Shown here piece by piece: positions 34,277-42,896 of a DNA stretch of 64,000 bases; the first letter of the stretch is position 1; each line of letters starts with the position of its first letter. The notes under the pieces are model-generated. The model was not told the origin of the DNA. It did no database searches and was given only the letters and a program-made list of their open reading frames with translations. The position numbers and the translations under genes were made by a program. The DNA is from Holophagales bacterium (lineage in GTDB: Bacteria > Acidobacteriota > Thermoanaerobaculia > UBA5066): assembly GCA_016714815.1 (NCBI GenBank), contig JADKBZ010000009.1, positions 62,001 through 126,000 of the forward strand, given 5' to 3'.

Positions 34277-36564
34277 ATCTGCCGTCGCTCCCTTCGCTCC
34301 CGACGGCGGGCGGCGCGCCGCCCGCCGCCGCGCCGCCCGCCGACGGCCCCGAGGTGGAGCTGCTGATCAAGGGGATGCACTGCGCCTCCTGCGTCGGCCG
34401 GATCGAGAAAGCCCTCGGAAAGGTGCCGGGCGTCTCGCTCGCCGTCGTCGACCTCCTCTCGGGGCGCGCCCGGGTGAGGCTCTCCGACCCGGCGCTCGCC
34501 GCGGAGCGGCTCGTCGCCGCCGTGTCGGAGGCGGGCTACGAGGCGCGGGAGGCGGAGAAGGCGGATCTCTTCGGTCTCGAGGAGCTCGTCGACGCCGAGC
34601 AGGCCGAGCGGGCCGCCGTCCTGAAAGAGCTCTCGCGAAAGCTCGCCGTCGCGCTGGCGGTCGCGGTTCCGGTCGCCGTCCTCTCGATGGCCGAGGTGAC
34701 CTTTCCGGGGCGCGACGGCCTCTTCCTCGTCCTGACGGCGGTCGTGCTCGGCTTCTCGGGGCGTGACATCCTCGTGACCGGGGCGCGCGCTCTCGCGCGC
34801 CTCGCCCCCGAAATGAACAGCCTCGTCGCCCTCGGGACGTCCTCGGCGTTCCTCACCTCCGCGGCGGCGACCTTCTTCCCGCACCTCTTCCACGTCCCGG
34901 GCGGGCACGCGCCGGTCTATTTCGAGGCGGCGGTCGTCATCGTCGCGCTCGTCCTCCTCGGGCGGTTCCTCGAGGAGCGGGCGAAGGGGAAGGCGGGGGA
35001 GGCGATCCGTGCGCTCGCGAGGCTGGGCGCTCGAAGCGCGCGCCTCGTCCGTCCGGACGGCGACGTCGAGGTGCCGCTCGAGCGGGTCCGTGCCGGCGAC
35101 CTCCTGCGAATCCTCCCGGGCGAGAAGGTGCCGACGGACGGCGTTCTCGTCGAGGGGGCGACGGCGGTGGACGAAGCGCTCGTCACGGGCGAGTCGATCC
35201 CGGTCGAGAAGGTGCCGGGCGACCCGCTCCTCGGGGCGACGGTGAACGGCAACGGCGCGATCGTCATGAAGGCGACGCGCGTGGGGAAGGAGACCGCCCT
35301 CGCGCAGGTCGTGAAGCTCGTGCGGCAGGCGCAGGCGACGAAGGCCCCGGTCCAGAGGCTCGTCGACCGGGTCGCCGCGGTCTTCGTCCCGGTCGTCGTC
35401 GTCGTGGCGCTCCTTTCGTTTGCGGGCTGGTTCTTCCTCGGCCCGGAGCCGAAGCTCTTGCGGGCGCTCCTGGCGGCCACGTCGGTCCTGCTCGTCGCCT
35501 GTCCCTGCGCACTGGGCCTGGCCACCCCGACGGCGCTCGTCGTCGGGACGGGTCGCGGCGCGGAGCTCGGCCTCCTCCTGCGCGACGCCGGGGTCCTCGA
35601 GAAAGCGGCGCGCGTGACGACGGTCGTCTTCGACAAGACGGGTACGCTGACGGCGGGGCGCCCCGCGGTGACGGCGCTCCGGCCCGCGGACGGCGTGACC
35701 GAAGAATCGCTCCTCTCCTCGCTCGCCTCTCTCGAAACGGGGTCGGAGCACCCGCTCGCCAAGGCGGTCCTCGAAGCGGCCCGCGCGCGCGGGATTCGCG
35801 TGGAGCGTGGCCGCGACGTGGCGGCGGTACCGGGCGGCGGCGTGACGGGAACGGTGAACGGGGCCCCGGCGCTGGCGGGTTCGGAGGGCTTCCTCGCCGC
35901 TCGCGGCGTGACGGTGCCTCCCGAGCTCCTCGACGCAGGAGGCGACGGGACGCTCGTCCTCCTGGCCGTCTCCGGGAAGGTTCTGGGCGCCGTCGTCTTC
36001 TCCGACCCGGTCAAGCCTCACGCCCGCGAGGTGCTCGCGGCCCTGGCGGCCAGAGGCCTCTCTCTCCACCTCCTGTCGGGCGACCGTCCGGGCGCCGTCG
36101 TGGCCGCGGCGCGCGAGGCCGGCATCCCCGCGGAGAACGTCGCCGCCGGCCTCTCGCCCGCCGACAAGGCGGAGCGCGTGACGGCCCTCCGCGCGAAGGG
36201 CGGGTTCGTGGCGATGGTGGGGGACGGGATCAACGACGCGCCCGCGCTCTCGGCCGCGGACCTCGGGATCGCCATCGGGAGCGGGACCGACGTCGCCCGG
36301 GCGGCCTCGGACGTGACGCTCGTCGGCGGTGCGCTCTCCGGCGTCGGGATGGCGCTCGACCTGTCGAAGGCGACGCTTCGGAACGTGAGGCAGAACCTCT
36401 TCCTGGCGTTCGTCTACAACGTCGTCCTGATCCCGGTCGCCGCCGGCGTGCTCTACCCCGTCACGGGCTGGACGTTGAACCCGATGCTCGCGAGCCTGGC
36501 GATGGCGGCGTCTTCGGTGAGCGTGGTGACGAACGCCCTGAGGCTCCGGCGCTTCGGAACGTAG
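34273..36564 (+). CDS. Heavy-metal (copper) translocating P-type ATPase, CopA-like
   Basis: The 763-residue P1B ATPase has one N-terminal heavy-metal-associated domain with GMHCASC (34-40), eight membrane helices, the phosphatase motif TGES, the membrane metal-binding CPC (VACPCALGLATP, about 409-411), phosphorylation site DKTGTLT (about 453), the HP motif in SEHPLAKA, and the hinge VGDGINDAPAL. The CPC motif with YN in helix 7 and MxxSS in helix 8 (MAASSVSVV) fits the Cu(I)-exporting subgroup. It pumps copper out of the cytoplasm or into the periplasm for cuproenzymes. The short proline/alanine-rich N-terminal tail before the metal domain is unremarkable. Confidence 0.95.
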   Translation: MNLPSLPSLPTAGGAPPAAAPPADGPEVELLIKGMHCASCVGRIEKALGKVPGVSLAVVDLLSGRARVRLSDPALAAERLVAAVSEAGYEAREAEKADLFGLEELVDAEQAERAAVLKELSRKLAVALAVAVPVAVLSMAEVTFPGRDGLFLVLTAVVLGFSGRDILVTGARALARLAPEMNSLVALGTSSAFLTSAAATFFPHLFHVPGGHAPVYFEAAVVIVALVLLGRFLEERAKGKAGEAIRALARLGARSARLVRPDGDVEVPLERVRAGDLLRILPGEKVPTDGVLVEGATAVDEALVTGESIPVEKVPGDPLLGATVNGNGAIVMKATRVGKETALAQVVKLVRQAQATKAPVQRLVDRVAAVFVPVVVVVALLSFAGWFFLGPEPKLLRALLAATSVLLVACPCALGLATPTALVVGTGRGAELGLLLRDAGVLEKAARVTTVVFDKTGTLTAGRPAVTALRPADGVTEESLLSSLASLETGSEHPLAKAVLEAARARGIRVERGRDVAAVPGGGVTGTVNGAPALAGSEGFLAARGVTVPPELLDAGGDGTLVLLAVSGKVLGAVVFSDPVKPHAREVLAALAARGLSLHLLSGDRPGAVVAAAREAGIPAENVAAGLSPADKAERVTALRAKGGFVAMVGDGINDAPALSAADLGIAIGSGTDVARAASDVTLVGGALSGVGMALDLSKATLRNVRQNLFLAFVYNVVLIPVAAGVLYPVTGWTLNPMLASLAMAASSVSVVTNALRLRRFGT

Positions 36565-36570
36565 CGGCGG

Positions 36571-37371
36571 TCAGGCCGGGAGGAGAAGCTCGCCCCGGAC
36601 GACGGTGACGGCCGTCCCCGCGAGGCGGACCCGCTCTCCACGGCAGGAGACGCGGACCGTCCCGCCGCGGGGCGAGGCCTGGTAGCCGACGAGATCGTCT
36701 TTCCCGAGCCGGGCCTGCCAGTAGGGGCCGAGGGCGCAGTGGGCCGACCCGGTGACCGGGTCCTCCGGAACGCCGCAGCCCGGGGCGAAGAAGCGGGAGA
36801 CGAAGTCGTAAGGGAACTCCGGGTCCGCCCTGGCGGTGACGATGACGCCCCGGTAGGGGACTTTCTCGAGTGCGGCGAGGTCGGGGGTCAGGAGGCGGAC
36901 CTCCGCCTCCGTGGCGACCTCGAAGAAGAGGTCGAAGCGCGTCTTGCCGGAGAAGACGGGGGCGACCGGGAGCGCCTTGCGGGCCGCCTCCAGGGCCGGG
37001 AACTCCTCGGCGGGAGTGGCCGGGAAGTCGAGGACGATCGAATCCCCCTCCCGGATCGCGGTCAGGAGGCCGCTTTTCGTATGGAACCGGGCCGTCTCCG
37101 ACGGGCCGAGCCGGCCCGTCTCGAAGAGGACGTGGGCGGACGCCAGCGTCGCGTGGCCGCAGAGGTTCTCCTCCACCTCGGGGGTGAACCAGCGAAGCCT
37201 CCAGTCGTCTCCTTCGGGCAGGAGGAAGGCGGTCTCGGCCTGGTGCATCTCCATCGCGATGTTCTGCATCACTCCGTCCGGGAGGGGGCCGGAGAGGAGG
37301 CAGACGCCGGCGGGGTTCCCGGCGAAAGGACGGTCGGTGAAGGCGTCGACGAGGTAAAGCGGGATCGCCAT
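36571..37371 (-). CDS. PhzF-family isomerase/epimerase
   Basis: The 266-residue protein opens MAIPLYLVDAFTDRPFAGNP, the standard PhzF start, with the catalytic acid Glu46 in MHQAETAFLL, then RWFTPEVEENLCGHATLAS and the second-lobe motif GCGVPEDPVTGSAHCALGPY. PhzF-fold enzymes catalyse isomerisations; phenazine synthesis is the best known, but most members are uncharacterised and no phenazine genes are here. It converges on the copper ATPase with a 6-bp gap. No SD is seen; TATCTT lies 6 nt before the ATG at 37371. Confidence 0.92.
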   Translation of the reverse strand: MAIPLYLVDAFTDRPFAGNPAGVCLLSGPLPDGVMQNIAMEMHQAETAFLLPEGDDWRLRWFTPEVEENLCGHATLASAHVLFETGRLGPSETARFHTKSGLLTAIREGDSIVLDFPATPAEEFPALEAARKALPVAPVFSGKTRFDLFFEVATEAEVRLLTPDLAALEKVPYRGVIVTARADPEFPYDFVSRFFAPGCGVPEDPVTGSAHCALGPYWQARLGKDDLVGYQASPRGGTVRVSCRGERVRLAGTAVTVVRGELLLPA

Positions 37372-37468
37372 CCGGGAAAGATACGCCCGGATGAATCCTC
37401 CGGCGCGTTTCCCGACTCTCACGAGCAGAAAAAGAAAACCGGACCGGAAAGGTCCTCCGAGGAGAACC

Positions 37469-37684
37469 ATGAACAAGCTCTTTCCCGTCAACGAACACAT
37501 CGTCGAGCGCGGCCTGCGCGTCGCGGTCGGCCTGGCCCTCGTCGGCCTCGCCGCGACCGGAACGGTCGGCGCCTGGGGCTACGTCGGGGTCGTCCCGGTC
37601 CTGACGGGTCTCGTCGGGAGCTGTCCGCTTTACACTCTCCTCGGGTTCTCGACGTGCCCGGTGAAGAGTCAGAAAGCGTCCTGA
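37469..37684 (+). CDS. DUF2892 small membrane protein
   Basis: The 71-residue protein has two hydrophobic segments (RVAVGLALVGLAATG and VVPVLTGLVGSCPLYTLLGF) and the paired cysteines in GSCPLYTLLGFSTCPVK, which define the YgaP-like DUF2892 family. Some relatives are fused to rhodanese domains, but this one stands alone and its function is unknown. GAGGAGA lies just upstream of the ATG. Its 3' end overlaps the start of the following ECF sigma gene by 31 bp, so they are probably coupled. Confidence 0.85.
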   Translation: MNKLFPVNEHIVERGLRVAVGLALVGLAATGTVGAWGYVGVVPVLTGLVGSCPLYTLLGFSTCPVKSQKAS

Positions 37685-38232
37685 CCGACGCGGAGTTGCT
37701 GAAGCGGACCGCCGCCGGGGAGCGAGAGGCGTTCGATGAGCTCGTCGGCCGGCACCAGGCGGCGGTCTTCCGTTTCGCCCGGGCCGCGACGGACGGGGCC
37801 GCCGCGGCGGAAGACGTGCTGCAGGAGACGTTCCTCGCCGCGTGGCGGGCCGCGGCAGCTTTCCAGAGGCGATCGGCCGTGAGGACCTGGCTCCTGACGA
37901 TCGCCCGCAACCAGGCGTGGCACCACCGCGAACGGGCCGGAAGAATCCCCGTCGACGACGTGCCGCTCCCCGAGCTGGGAGTGGCCGCCGGCTGGGGAGA
38001 CCCGGGGCCCGAGGAGGGGGCGCTCCGTTCCCAGCGGCGGGACCGCCTCGCCCGGGCCCTGTCGGCTCTGGCTCCCGACGAACGGGAGATCCTCGTCCTC
38101 CGGGAGCTGGAGGAGCTGACCGGCGAGGAGACCGCCGCCGCCCTCGGAATCGGCCTCGCGGCGATGAAGAGCCGGCTCCATCGCGCGCGCCTCCGGCTCG
38201 CGGCCGAGCTCCGGAGGGACGGACCGTGCTGA
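37654..38232 (+). CDS. ECF sigma factor (first of two)
   Basis: From GTG 37654 the protein has 192 residues. Region 2 (FDELVGRHQAAVFRFARAAT, then AEDVLQETFLAAWRAA and VRTWLLTIARNQAWHHR) and region 4 (LVLRELEELTGEETAAALG, then AMKSRLHRARLRLAAEL) are complete. ECF factors steer RNA polymerase to envelope-stress or metal-related promoters. The start is uncertain because it lies within the DUF2892 gene without a clear SD. The stop overlaps the GTG of a zinc-finger anti-sigma gene, the usual sigma/anti-sigma pairing. Confidence 0.9.
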   Translation: MPGEESESVLTDAELLKRTAAGEREAFDELVGRHQAAVFRFARAATDGAAAAEDVLQETFLAAWRAAAAFQRRSAVRTWLLTIARNQAWHHRERAGRIPVDDVPLPELGVAAGWGDPGPEEGALRSQRRDRLARALSALAPDEREILVLRELEELTGEETAAALGIGLAAMKSRLHRARLRLAAELRRDGPC

Positions 38233-38483
38233 AGGGCGAACGCGTGGTGGGCGGTCTCCCGTGCTCGGAGGTTCTCGCCGACCTCAGCCGCCTCCTCGAC
38301 GGCGAGCTGCCGGAAGCGGACGCGTCGCTCCTTTCCGTGCACGTCTCCGGCTGCGACGTCTGCGAGCGTTTCGGGCGCCGCTTCGCCGGGGTCCTCCGAG
38401 ACCTCCGGGAGGGGCTGCGAGAGCCGGAGTCCCTCTCCGCCGGGGTCGCGGAACGGCTCCGGGCCCGGATGGCGTCCCGGTAG
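38226..38483 (+). CDS. Small soluble zinc-finger anti-sigma factor
   Basis: The 85-residue protein has Cys13 and the zinc-binding signature His39-x3-Cys43-x2-Cys46 (SVHVSGCDVCERF) typical of ZAS/zf-HC2 anti-sigma domains, with flanking helices. There is no membrane segment, so it would sense a cytoplasmic signal such as redox state or metal. It overlaps the end of the ECF sigma gene, which is its likely target. Confidence 0.8.
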   Translation: MLKGERVVGGLPCSEVLADLSRLLDGELPEADASLLSVHVSGCDVCERFGRRFAGVLRDLREGLREPESLSAGVAERLRARMASR

Positions 38484-38538
38484 CGACGGGACGGAGACCC
38501 GCCCGAAACCTTCTCCCGCCCCGATCGTCATACCCGGC

Positions 38539-39132
38539 GTGAGACCCTTGCGGGCGGTGACCATCGTTCCGGACGACGATGCCGGCCTGATGGGCCGGGT
38601 CCAGGCGGGGGATCCCGCCGGGGCGGAGGCCCTCTTCACGCGGTACGCCGGTCCGATGGTCGGATTCACCGAGCGGATGCTCGGGAACCGGGCCGAGGCC
38701 GAAGAGGTCACCCAGGACGTCTTCCTGAAGATGATCTCGCGCTGCGACCAGTACGACGGACGGGCGTCGGTCTCGACCTGGCTCTTCGCCATCGCCGCCA
38801 ACGCCTGCCGCGACCGGCTCCGGAGCGCCTGGCGGACGACGTCGGTCCCGCTCGACGCGGTGCCGGAGCCGAAGGGGGAGAGCTCCATCGAAGGGGGGCT
38901 CCTCGAACGGGAGAAGCGGAGGGCCGTCCGGGTGGCCCTCGACCGGCTGACGCGAGAGCAGCGCGAGGCGCTCCTGCTCGCGCGGTACCGGGGGATGCCC
39001 TACGCCGAGGTCGCCCGGACCCTCGGCATCAGCGAAGGGGCCGTGAAGACGCGCGTTTTCCGCGCCGTGGAAGCGCTGCGCGCCCACTTCGCCGAGGAAG
39101 GAGGTTCCAGATGGACTGCCGTCAGGTCCTAG
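38539..39132 (+). CDS. ECF sigma factor (second of two)
   Basis: The 197-residue protein has region 2 (EVTQDVFLKMISRCDQYDG, STWLFAIAANACRDRLR) and region 4 (LLLARYRGMPYAEVARTLG, GAVKTRVFRAVEALRAH) of RpoE-like ECF factors and is clearly distinct from the first. GTG 38539 is the upstream start; GTG 38557 is possible. Its 3' end overlaps the next gene, a membrane anti-sigma with a HEAT-like periplasmic domain, by 22 bp. The pair forms a second sigma/anti-sigma unit 56 bp after the first. Confidence 0.92.
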   Translation: MRPLRAVTIVPDDDAGLMGRVQAGDPAGAEALFTRYAGPMVGFTERMLGNRAEAEEVTQDVFLKMISRCDQYDGRASVSTWLFAIAANACRDRLRSAWRTTSVPLDAVPEPKGESSIEGGLLEREKRRAVRVALDRLTREQREALLLARYRGMPYAEVARTLGISEGAVKTRVFRAVEALRAHFAEEGGSRWTAVRS

Positions 39133-40082
39133 AGATCGCCGTTGCCCGGACGGCCGGCGAACCCGCCGGTCCGTGGGATGCCGAGGCCGATGCCCACCTC
39201 GAGGGGTGCCGGAGCTGCCGCAGCGAGGCGGCGGCGCTCGACGAGGCGTGGGAGCGGATCGCGCTCCCCGATCCCGAGATCTCGCCCGGCTTTCGCGAAC
39301 GGACGATCGGCCGGCTGGAGGAGGCGCTCGCCCGCCGCAACGTCGCCCCGTTCCGGCCCCGGACCTGGTGGAGGACGGCCCTGCAGGCGGCGGCCCTCGT
39401 CGTGGCCGGCGCCGGAGGTTTCCTTCTCGCCCGGGCGAGCGCGCCCGCGGCGGAGACGTTCGGCGGCCCGGCCGCCGCGGCACCCTCCTTCGCCGTCGCG
39501 GCCCAGCGGCAGGTCGACGTTTCCCGCGTGGGCCTCGACCTTTCCGGGAACCCGCGCCTGCGCAACGTCTCCTTCCGTCCCACCGAGGCGGACGGGCGGC
39601 TCGCGATCTCCTTCGACGTGACGACCCGATACCACGTGACGGGGCGCCCCGAGGACCGCGCCGTCGCGTCCCTCCTCGCCTACGTCGTGAACGCGCAGTC
39701 GGCGACGGAAGGGGCTCGCGGCCGGGCCATCGACCTCGTTTCGAGCGAGCTGGGCGAGAAGGCGGCCGCCTCCCCCGAGATCGTCGACGTCCTCGTGCGG
39801 ACGCTGAAGGAGGACCGGAACCCGGGCGTGAGGAAGAAGGCCGTCGAGGCCCTCGTGCAGCTGCCGCCGTCGCTCGCCATCCGCGACGCCCTCGCGTTCG
39901 CCCTGAAGTCCGACGCGAACCCGGCCGTGCGGATGATCGCCGTCGACGGGCTCGCGCGGGCCGCCACGACGCTCCGCGATCCCCTCAGCATCGAGACGCT
40001 CCGCCTGAAGGCGGCGGACGAGACGGAGCCCGGCTTCGTCCGCGTGAAGGCGGCTTCGGCGCTGCGGGAGATCCCGCTCTGA
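39111..40082 (+). CDS. Transmembrane anti-sigma factor with periplasmic HEAT-repeat domain
   Basis: The 323-residue protein has an N-terminal zinc-finger anti-sigma domain (His29-x3-Cys33-x2-Cys36, AHLEGCRSC; also Cys3), one membrane helix (about 88-107), and an exported part that ends in HEAT-type repeats: EIVDVLVRTLKEDRNPGVRKK, AVEALVQLPPS, ALKSDANPAVRMIAVDGLA, VRVKAASALREIPL. The topology suggests that the HEAT solenoid senses an envelope protein or polymer and that the cytoplasmic finger holds the second ECF sigma. A strong AGGAAGGAGG precedes the ATG. The HEAT sensor on an anti-sigma factor is the unusual part. Confidence 0.8.
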   Translation: MDCRQVLEIAVARTAGEPAGPWDAEADAHLEGCRSCRSEAAALDEAWERIALPDPEISPGFRERTIGRLEEALARRNVAPFRPRTWWRTALQAAALVVAGAGGFLLARASAPAAETFGGPAAAAPSFAVAAQRQVDVSRVGLDLSGNPRLRNVSFRPTEADGRLAISFDVTTRYHVTGRPEDRAVASLLAYVVNAQSATEGARGRAIDLVSSELGEKAAASPEIVDVLVRTLKEDRNPGVRKKAVEALVQLPPSLAIRDALAFALKSDANPAVRMIAVDGLARAATTLRDPLSIETLRLKAADETEPGFVRVKAASALREIPL

Positions 40083-40117
40083 GCGTGACTTTCCCGGGAC
40101 TCGCCCGTCAGACGGAC

Positions 40118-42055
40118 ATGAACACGGAGACATCGATGACCCCCGACACCTCCCGCCCCGTCTCCCGCGGCTGGACCATCCTCTGGATCGTCCTGATCGG
40201 GACCTTCCTCCTCGTCTCTCTCTCCTGGCCGGTGAAGGCCGACCGCCTCACGGCGACCGCGAGCCGTACGGACTCGTTCGGTGTCGCCGCCGGGGTCCGG
40301 TCGTTGTCGGTCGACGGCGTCAGCGGCGACGTCGAGGTGACGGCCGGGCCGGCGTTCTCCGCCACGGTCGACGTGACCGTGAAGGCGGACTCCGAGGCGC
40401 GGGCGAAGGAGATTCTCGGCCAGACGAAGATCTCCTTCGAGAACCGGACCGGAGAGCTCTCGCTCGCGACCCTCGAACCGGGGTCCAAGGTCTCACGGGA
40501 TTCCAGCCGTCTCCGGCTGCTAGTGTCGGGCGACAGCGGAAGGCGCTGGAGAGTCGAGGCGCGTTACCGTGTCACGCTCCCCGCGGGAGCCAGCATCGAC
40601 GTCTCGATCGTCAACGGCGGCGTGAAGACCTCGGGTCTCGACGGACTCCAGGAGCTGACGACCGTGAACGGGCGCGTCGCCGCCTCGGGCGCGAGGCGGG
40701 ACGTGACCCTCAAGACCGTGAACGGCTCGGTGGAGGGGGGCCTCGCCGCCCTGCCGCGCGGGGCGAAGGTCGTCGCGGAGACCGTGAACGGGAGCGTCAC
40801 GCTCACGCTGCCGGCGGACGCGGCGTTCGACCTGAAGTCCTCCTCGATCAACGGCGGCATCCGATCGACCTTCCCTCTTCCGGTGAGCGGCGCGGCCGCG
40901 GGTGACGAGGACGTCGCCCGCGCGGCGGAGGGCGTCGCCCGCGTCGAGGCGGATCGCGCTCGGGCCGATGCCGACAGGGCACGGGAGAAGGCCGAGAGGC
41001 ACCGCGAGAAGGCGGGGGAAACCCGGGTGCGCGACGACGAATGGGACCGGGAGTGGGAGGAGTTCGGCCGGGAGATGGCGAGCTTCGGTCGGGAGATGGC
41101 GCGATTCAGCCGCGAGATCTCGCGCTCCGTCACCGGCAGCCTGAACCGTTCGTACGAGGGAACGGTGAAGGGGGGCGGGGCCTCGGTGAAGTGCTCCACG
41201 GTCAACGGGGCGGTGGTCGTCCTCGCCGCAGGGACGACGGAGTCCGCGGCGAAGTCGCTGGTGCCAAAGAGGCCGGAAAGCTGGGCGGCGGCGCCCGTGC
41301 CGCCGGTTCCCCCGGTGCCTCCAGTTCCGCCGGTCCCGCCCGTTCATGCCGGCCGCGGGTGGGGACACGACGAGGGATCGATCGTCAAGGGAGACGTGAC
41401 GGGCGACTTCAGCGCCACCCTCCCAACCGGCGACGTGAGGCTCGGCAACGTCTCGGGGCGCGTCACCGTGCGAACCAGCTCCGGCGATGTACGGGTCGTA
41501 TCCGCCGGCAAGGGAGCGGACCTGTCGAGCTCGGGGGGAGACGTGAGGATCGACCGCGTCGAGGGGGGGCTCACCGCCTCGACACTCGGGGGCGACATCG
41601 TCGCGGGCGACGTCTCGGGTGAGACGAAGCTCCGGACGATGGGAGGCGACGTGAGACTCCGCTCGGCGAAGGGTCCCGTCTCTGCGAAGACCGCCGGGGG
41701 CGACGTCCGGCTCCTCAGGGTCTCTGGCGCCGTCCGGGCGGAGACGGCCGGGGGAGAGGTCTACTGCGAGATCGTGTCGAAGGACGCCGGGGCGGTGGAG
41801 CTCTCGACCGCGGGCGGCGACGTCACGCTCGTCCTTCCCGCGAACTTCCGGGGGGACGTCGAGGTGATCGTCCGCGACGTCGACGCCGACGGCAACTACG
41901 TCGTCTCGGATTTCCCGGAGATCGCGGTCCTGAGCCACCGGAGCCCCGGGGTCCGTGTCGTCCGTGCCGAGGGGAAGCTGAACGGCGGAGGTCAGAAGGT
42001 CTCCATCAGCGCCTCTTCCGGGACGATCCTCCTTCGGAAGGGCCCTCCGGCCTGA
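40118..42055 (+). CDS. DUF4097 beta-solenoid envelope protein with coiled coil and PVP linker
   Basis: The 645-residue protein has one N-terminal membrane helix (WTILWIVLIGTFLLVSLSW). Two sets of short beta repeats follow. The first is marked by TVNG/INGG turns (LTTVNGRVAAS, LKTVNGSVEGG, AETVNGSVTL, SSSINGGIRS); the second by GGDV turns (SSGGDVRIDRVEG, TLGGDIVAGDVSG, TMGGDVRLRSAKG, TAGGDVRLLRVSG, TAGGDVTLVLPAN). Between them lie a highly charged helix (about 262-340) and a run of P-V-P units. DUF4097 proteins are putative surface beta-helices often encoded next to ECF sigma factors and may be their regulatory target. ATG 40118 lacks an SD. Confidence 0.85.
   Translation: MNTETSMTPDTSRPVSRGWTILWIVLIGTFLLVSLSWPVKADRLTATASRTDSFGVAAGVRSLSVDGVSGDVEVTAGPAFSATVDVTVKADSEARAKEILGQTKISFENRTGELSLATLEPGSKVSRDSSRLRLLVSGDSGRRWRVEARYRVTLPAGASIDVSIVNGGVKTSGLDGLQELTTVNGRVAASGARRDVTLKTVNGSVEGGLAALPRGAKVVAETVNGSVTLTLPADAAFDLKSSSINGGIRSTFPLPVSGAAAGDEDVARAAEGVARVEADRARADADRAREKAERHREKAGETRVRDDEWDREWEEFGREMASFGREMARFSREISRSVTGSLNRSYEGTVKGGGASVKCSTVNGAVVVLAAGTTESAAKSLVPKRPESWAAAPVPPVPPVPPVPPVPPVHAGRGWGHDEGSIVKGDVTGDFSATLPTGDVRLGNVSGRVTVRTSSGDVRVVSAGKGADLSSSGGDVRIDRVEGGLTASTLGGDIVAGDVSGETKLRTMGGDVRLRSAKGPVSAKTAGGDVRLLRVSGAVRAETAGGEVYCEIVSKDAGAVELSTAGGDVTLVLPANFRGDVEVIVRDVDADGNYVVSDFPEIAVLSHRSPGVRVVRAEGKLNGGGQKVSISASSGTILLRKGPPA
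41294..41343 (+). repeat. Tandem 9-bp proline-valine-proline coding repeats
   Basis: Five degenerate 9-bp units such as CCCGTGCCG, CCGGTTCCC and CCGGTGCCT encode consecutive P-V-P triplets in the DUF4097 protein. They probably form an extended linker between its two beta-solenoid parts and are a place for slippage. Confidence 0.8.
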
Positions 42056-42098
42056 CGGGACCAGGCGACGAATCGTCCCGGTCCGACCGGGAAACGGC

Positions 42099-42128
42099 CC
42101 AGGGCCCCCGTTCCGGCGGGGGTCCTGG
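42099..42128 (+). terminator. Hairpin terminator after the DUF4097 gene
   Basis: A 12-bp stem with one G-T pair (42099-42110 with 42117-42128) and a 6-nt loop TTCCGG lies 43 bp after the stop, with a short TTT two bases beyond. It separates the sigma-factor operon from the barrel gene. Confidence 0.5.
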
Positions 42129-42194
42129 CGTTTGCTACGCTGCGGCGGGAGCGGGGGCCGGATCCGGACCCGCGATTCCCGACCGGAGGTTCAG

Positions 42195-42719
42195 ATGAAG
42201 AGATGGATTCCTGCGACCCTCGTCGTCGTGGCCTCGTTCCTCGCCGCTCCCGACGCCCGCGGCGTCATCCCCGAGAAGGGATCCTTCGCGGTCTTCGCCG
42301 GGGTGGGGCCGATCCTTCCGTTCGAAGGGGACTACGACCTCGGGTTCCAGGTCGAGGCGGGAGGCGAGTACTACGTCTCGCCGCTCTTCGGGGTCCGGGC
42401 GACGCTCTCTTACGCCAGCGCCGGGGCCGACGGCGGCTCGGACGTCACGATCGGCGGCTTCGAGGCCTCGGCCGTCTACTCGTCGCGCCGGGGAGCCTGG
42501 GCCCCCTTCGTCCTCGGTGGATTCGGGGTCCACACGGTCGACCCGCCGGGCGAGGGGCCCTCCCAGCGGCTCGGCGCCCACGTCGGCGCGGGGACGGACT
42601 ATTTCCTGGATCGCCGGACGGCGCTGACGGGCCAGCTCACCGGCCGTTTCCTCGGGAGCGCCAGCGGCCGGTCGTCCAGCTATGCGAGCGTGACGTTCGG
42701 GATCCGGTACCACTTCTAG
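42195..42719 (+). CDS. Small outer-membrane beta-barrel protein
   Basis: The 174-residue protein begins with a signal peptide (MKRWIPATLVVVASFLAAPDARG). The mature part alternates short amphipathic strands (FAVFAGVGPILPF, DLGFQVEAGGEYYV, GVRATLSYASAG, FVLGGFGVHTV, ASVTFGIRYHF) and ends with phenylalanine, the usual C-terminal signal for outer-membrane insertion. This fits the OmpA/OmpW-like eight-stranded barrel group. No substrate is indicated. GGAGG precedes the ATG at good spacing. It may be a target of the ECF systems just upstream. Confidence 0.8.
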   Translation: MKRWIPATLVVVASFLAAPDARGVIPEKGSFAVFAGVGPILPFEGDYDLGFQVEAGGEYYVSPLFGVRATLSYASAGADGGSDVTIGGFEASAVYSSRRGAWAPFVLGGFGVHTVDPPGEGPSQRLGAHVGAGTDYFLDRRTALTGQLTGRFLGSASGRSSSYASVTFGIRYHF

Positions 42720-42896
42720 CGACGGGTTCCGCCGTCGTCCGGGCGGACCCGCAACGCGGACGGGGCCCTGGCTCCCTTTCCCCGGCTCGGCATCATCGGG
42801 CGCGCGTGGGGTCCTTAGGCGGAGAGACACTCCGAGGGGAGGTTCCGGAAGAGCCGGGTCGTGGACCGCCCGCCTCGCGGAACCGGGGAGGTTCGA

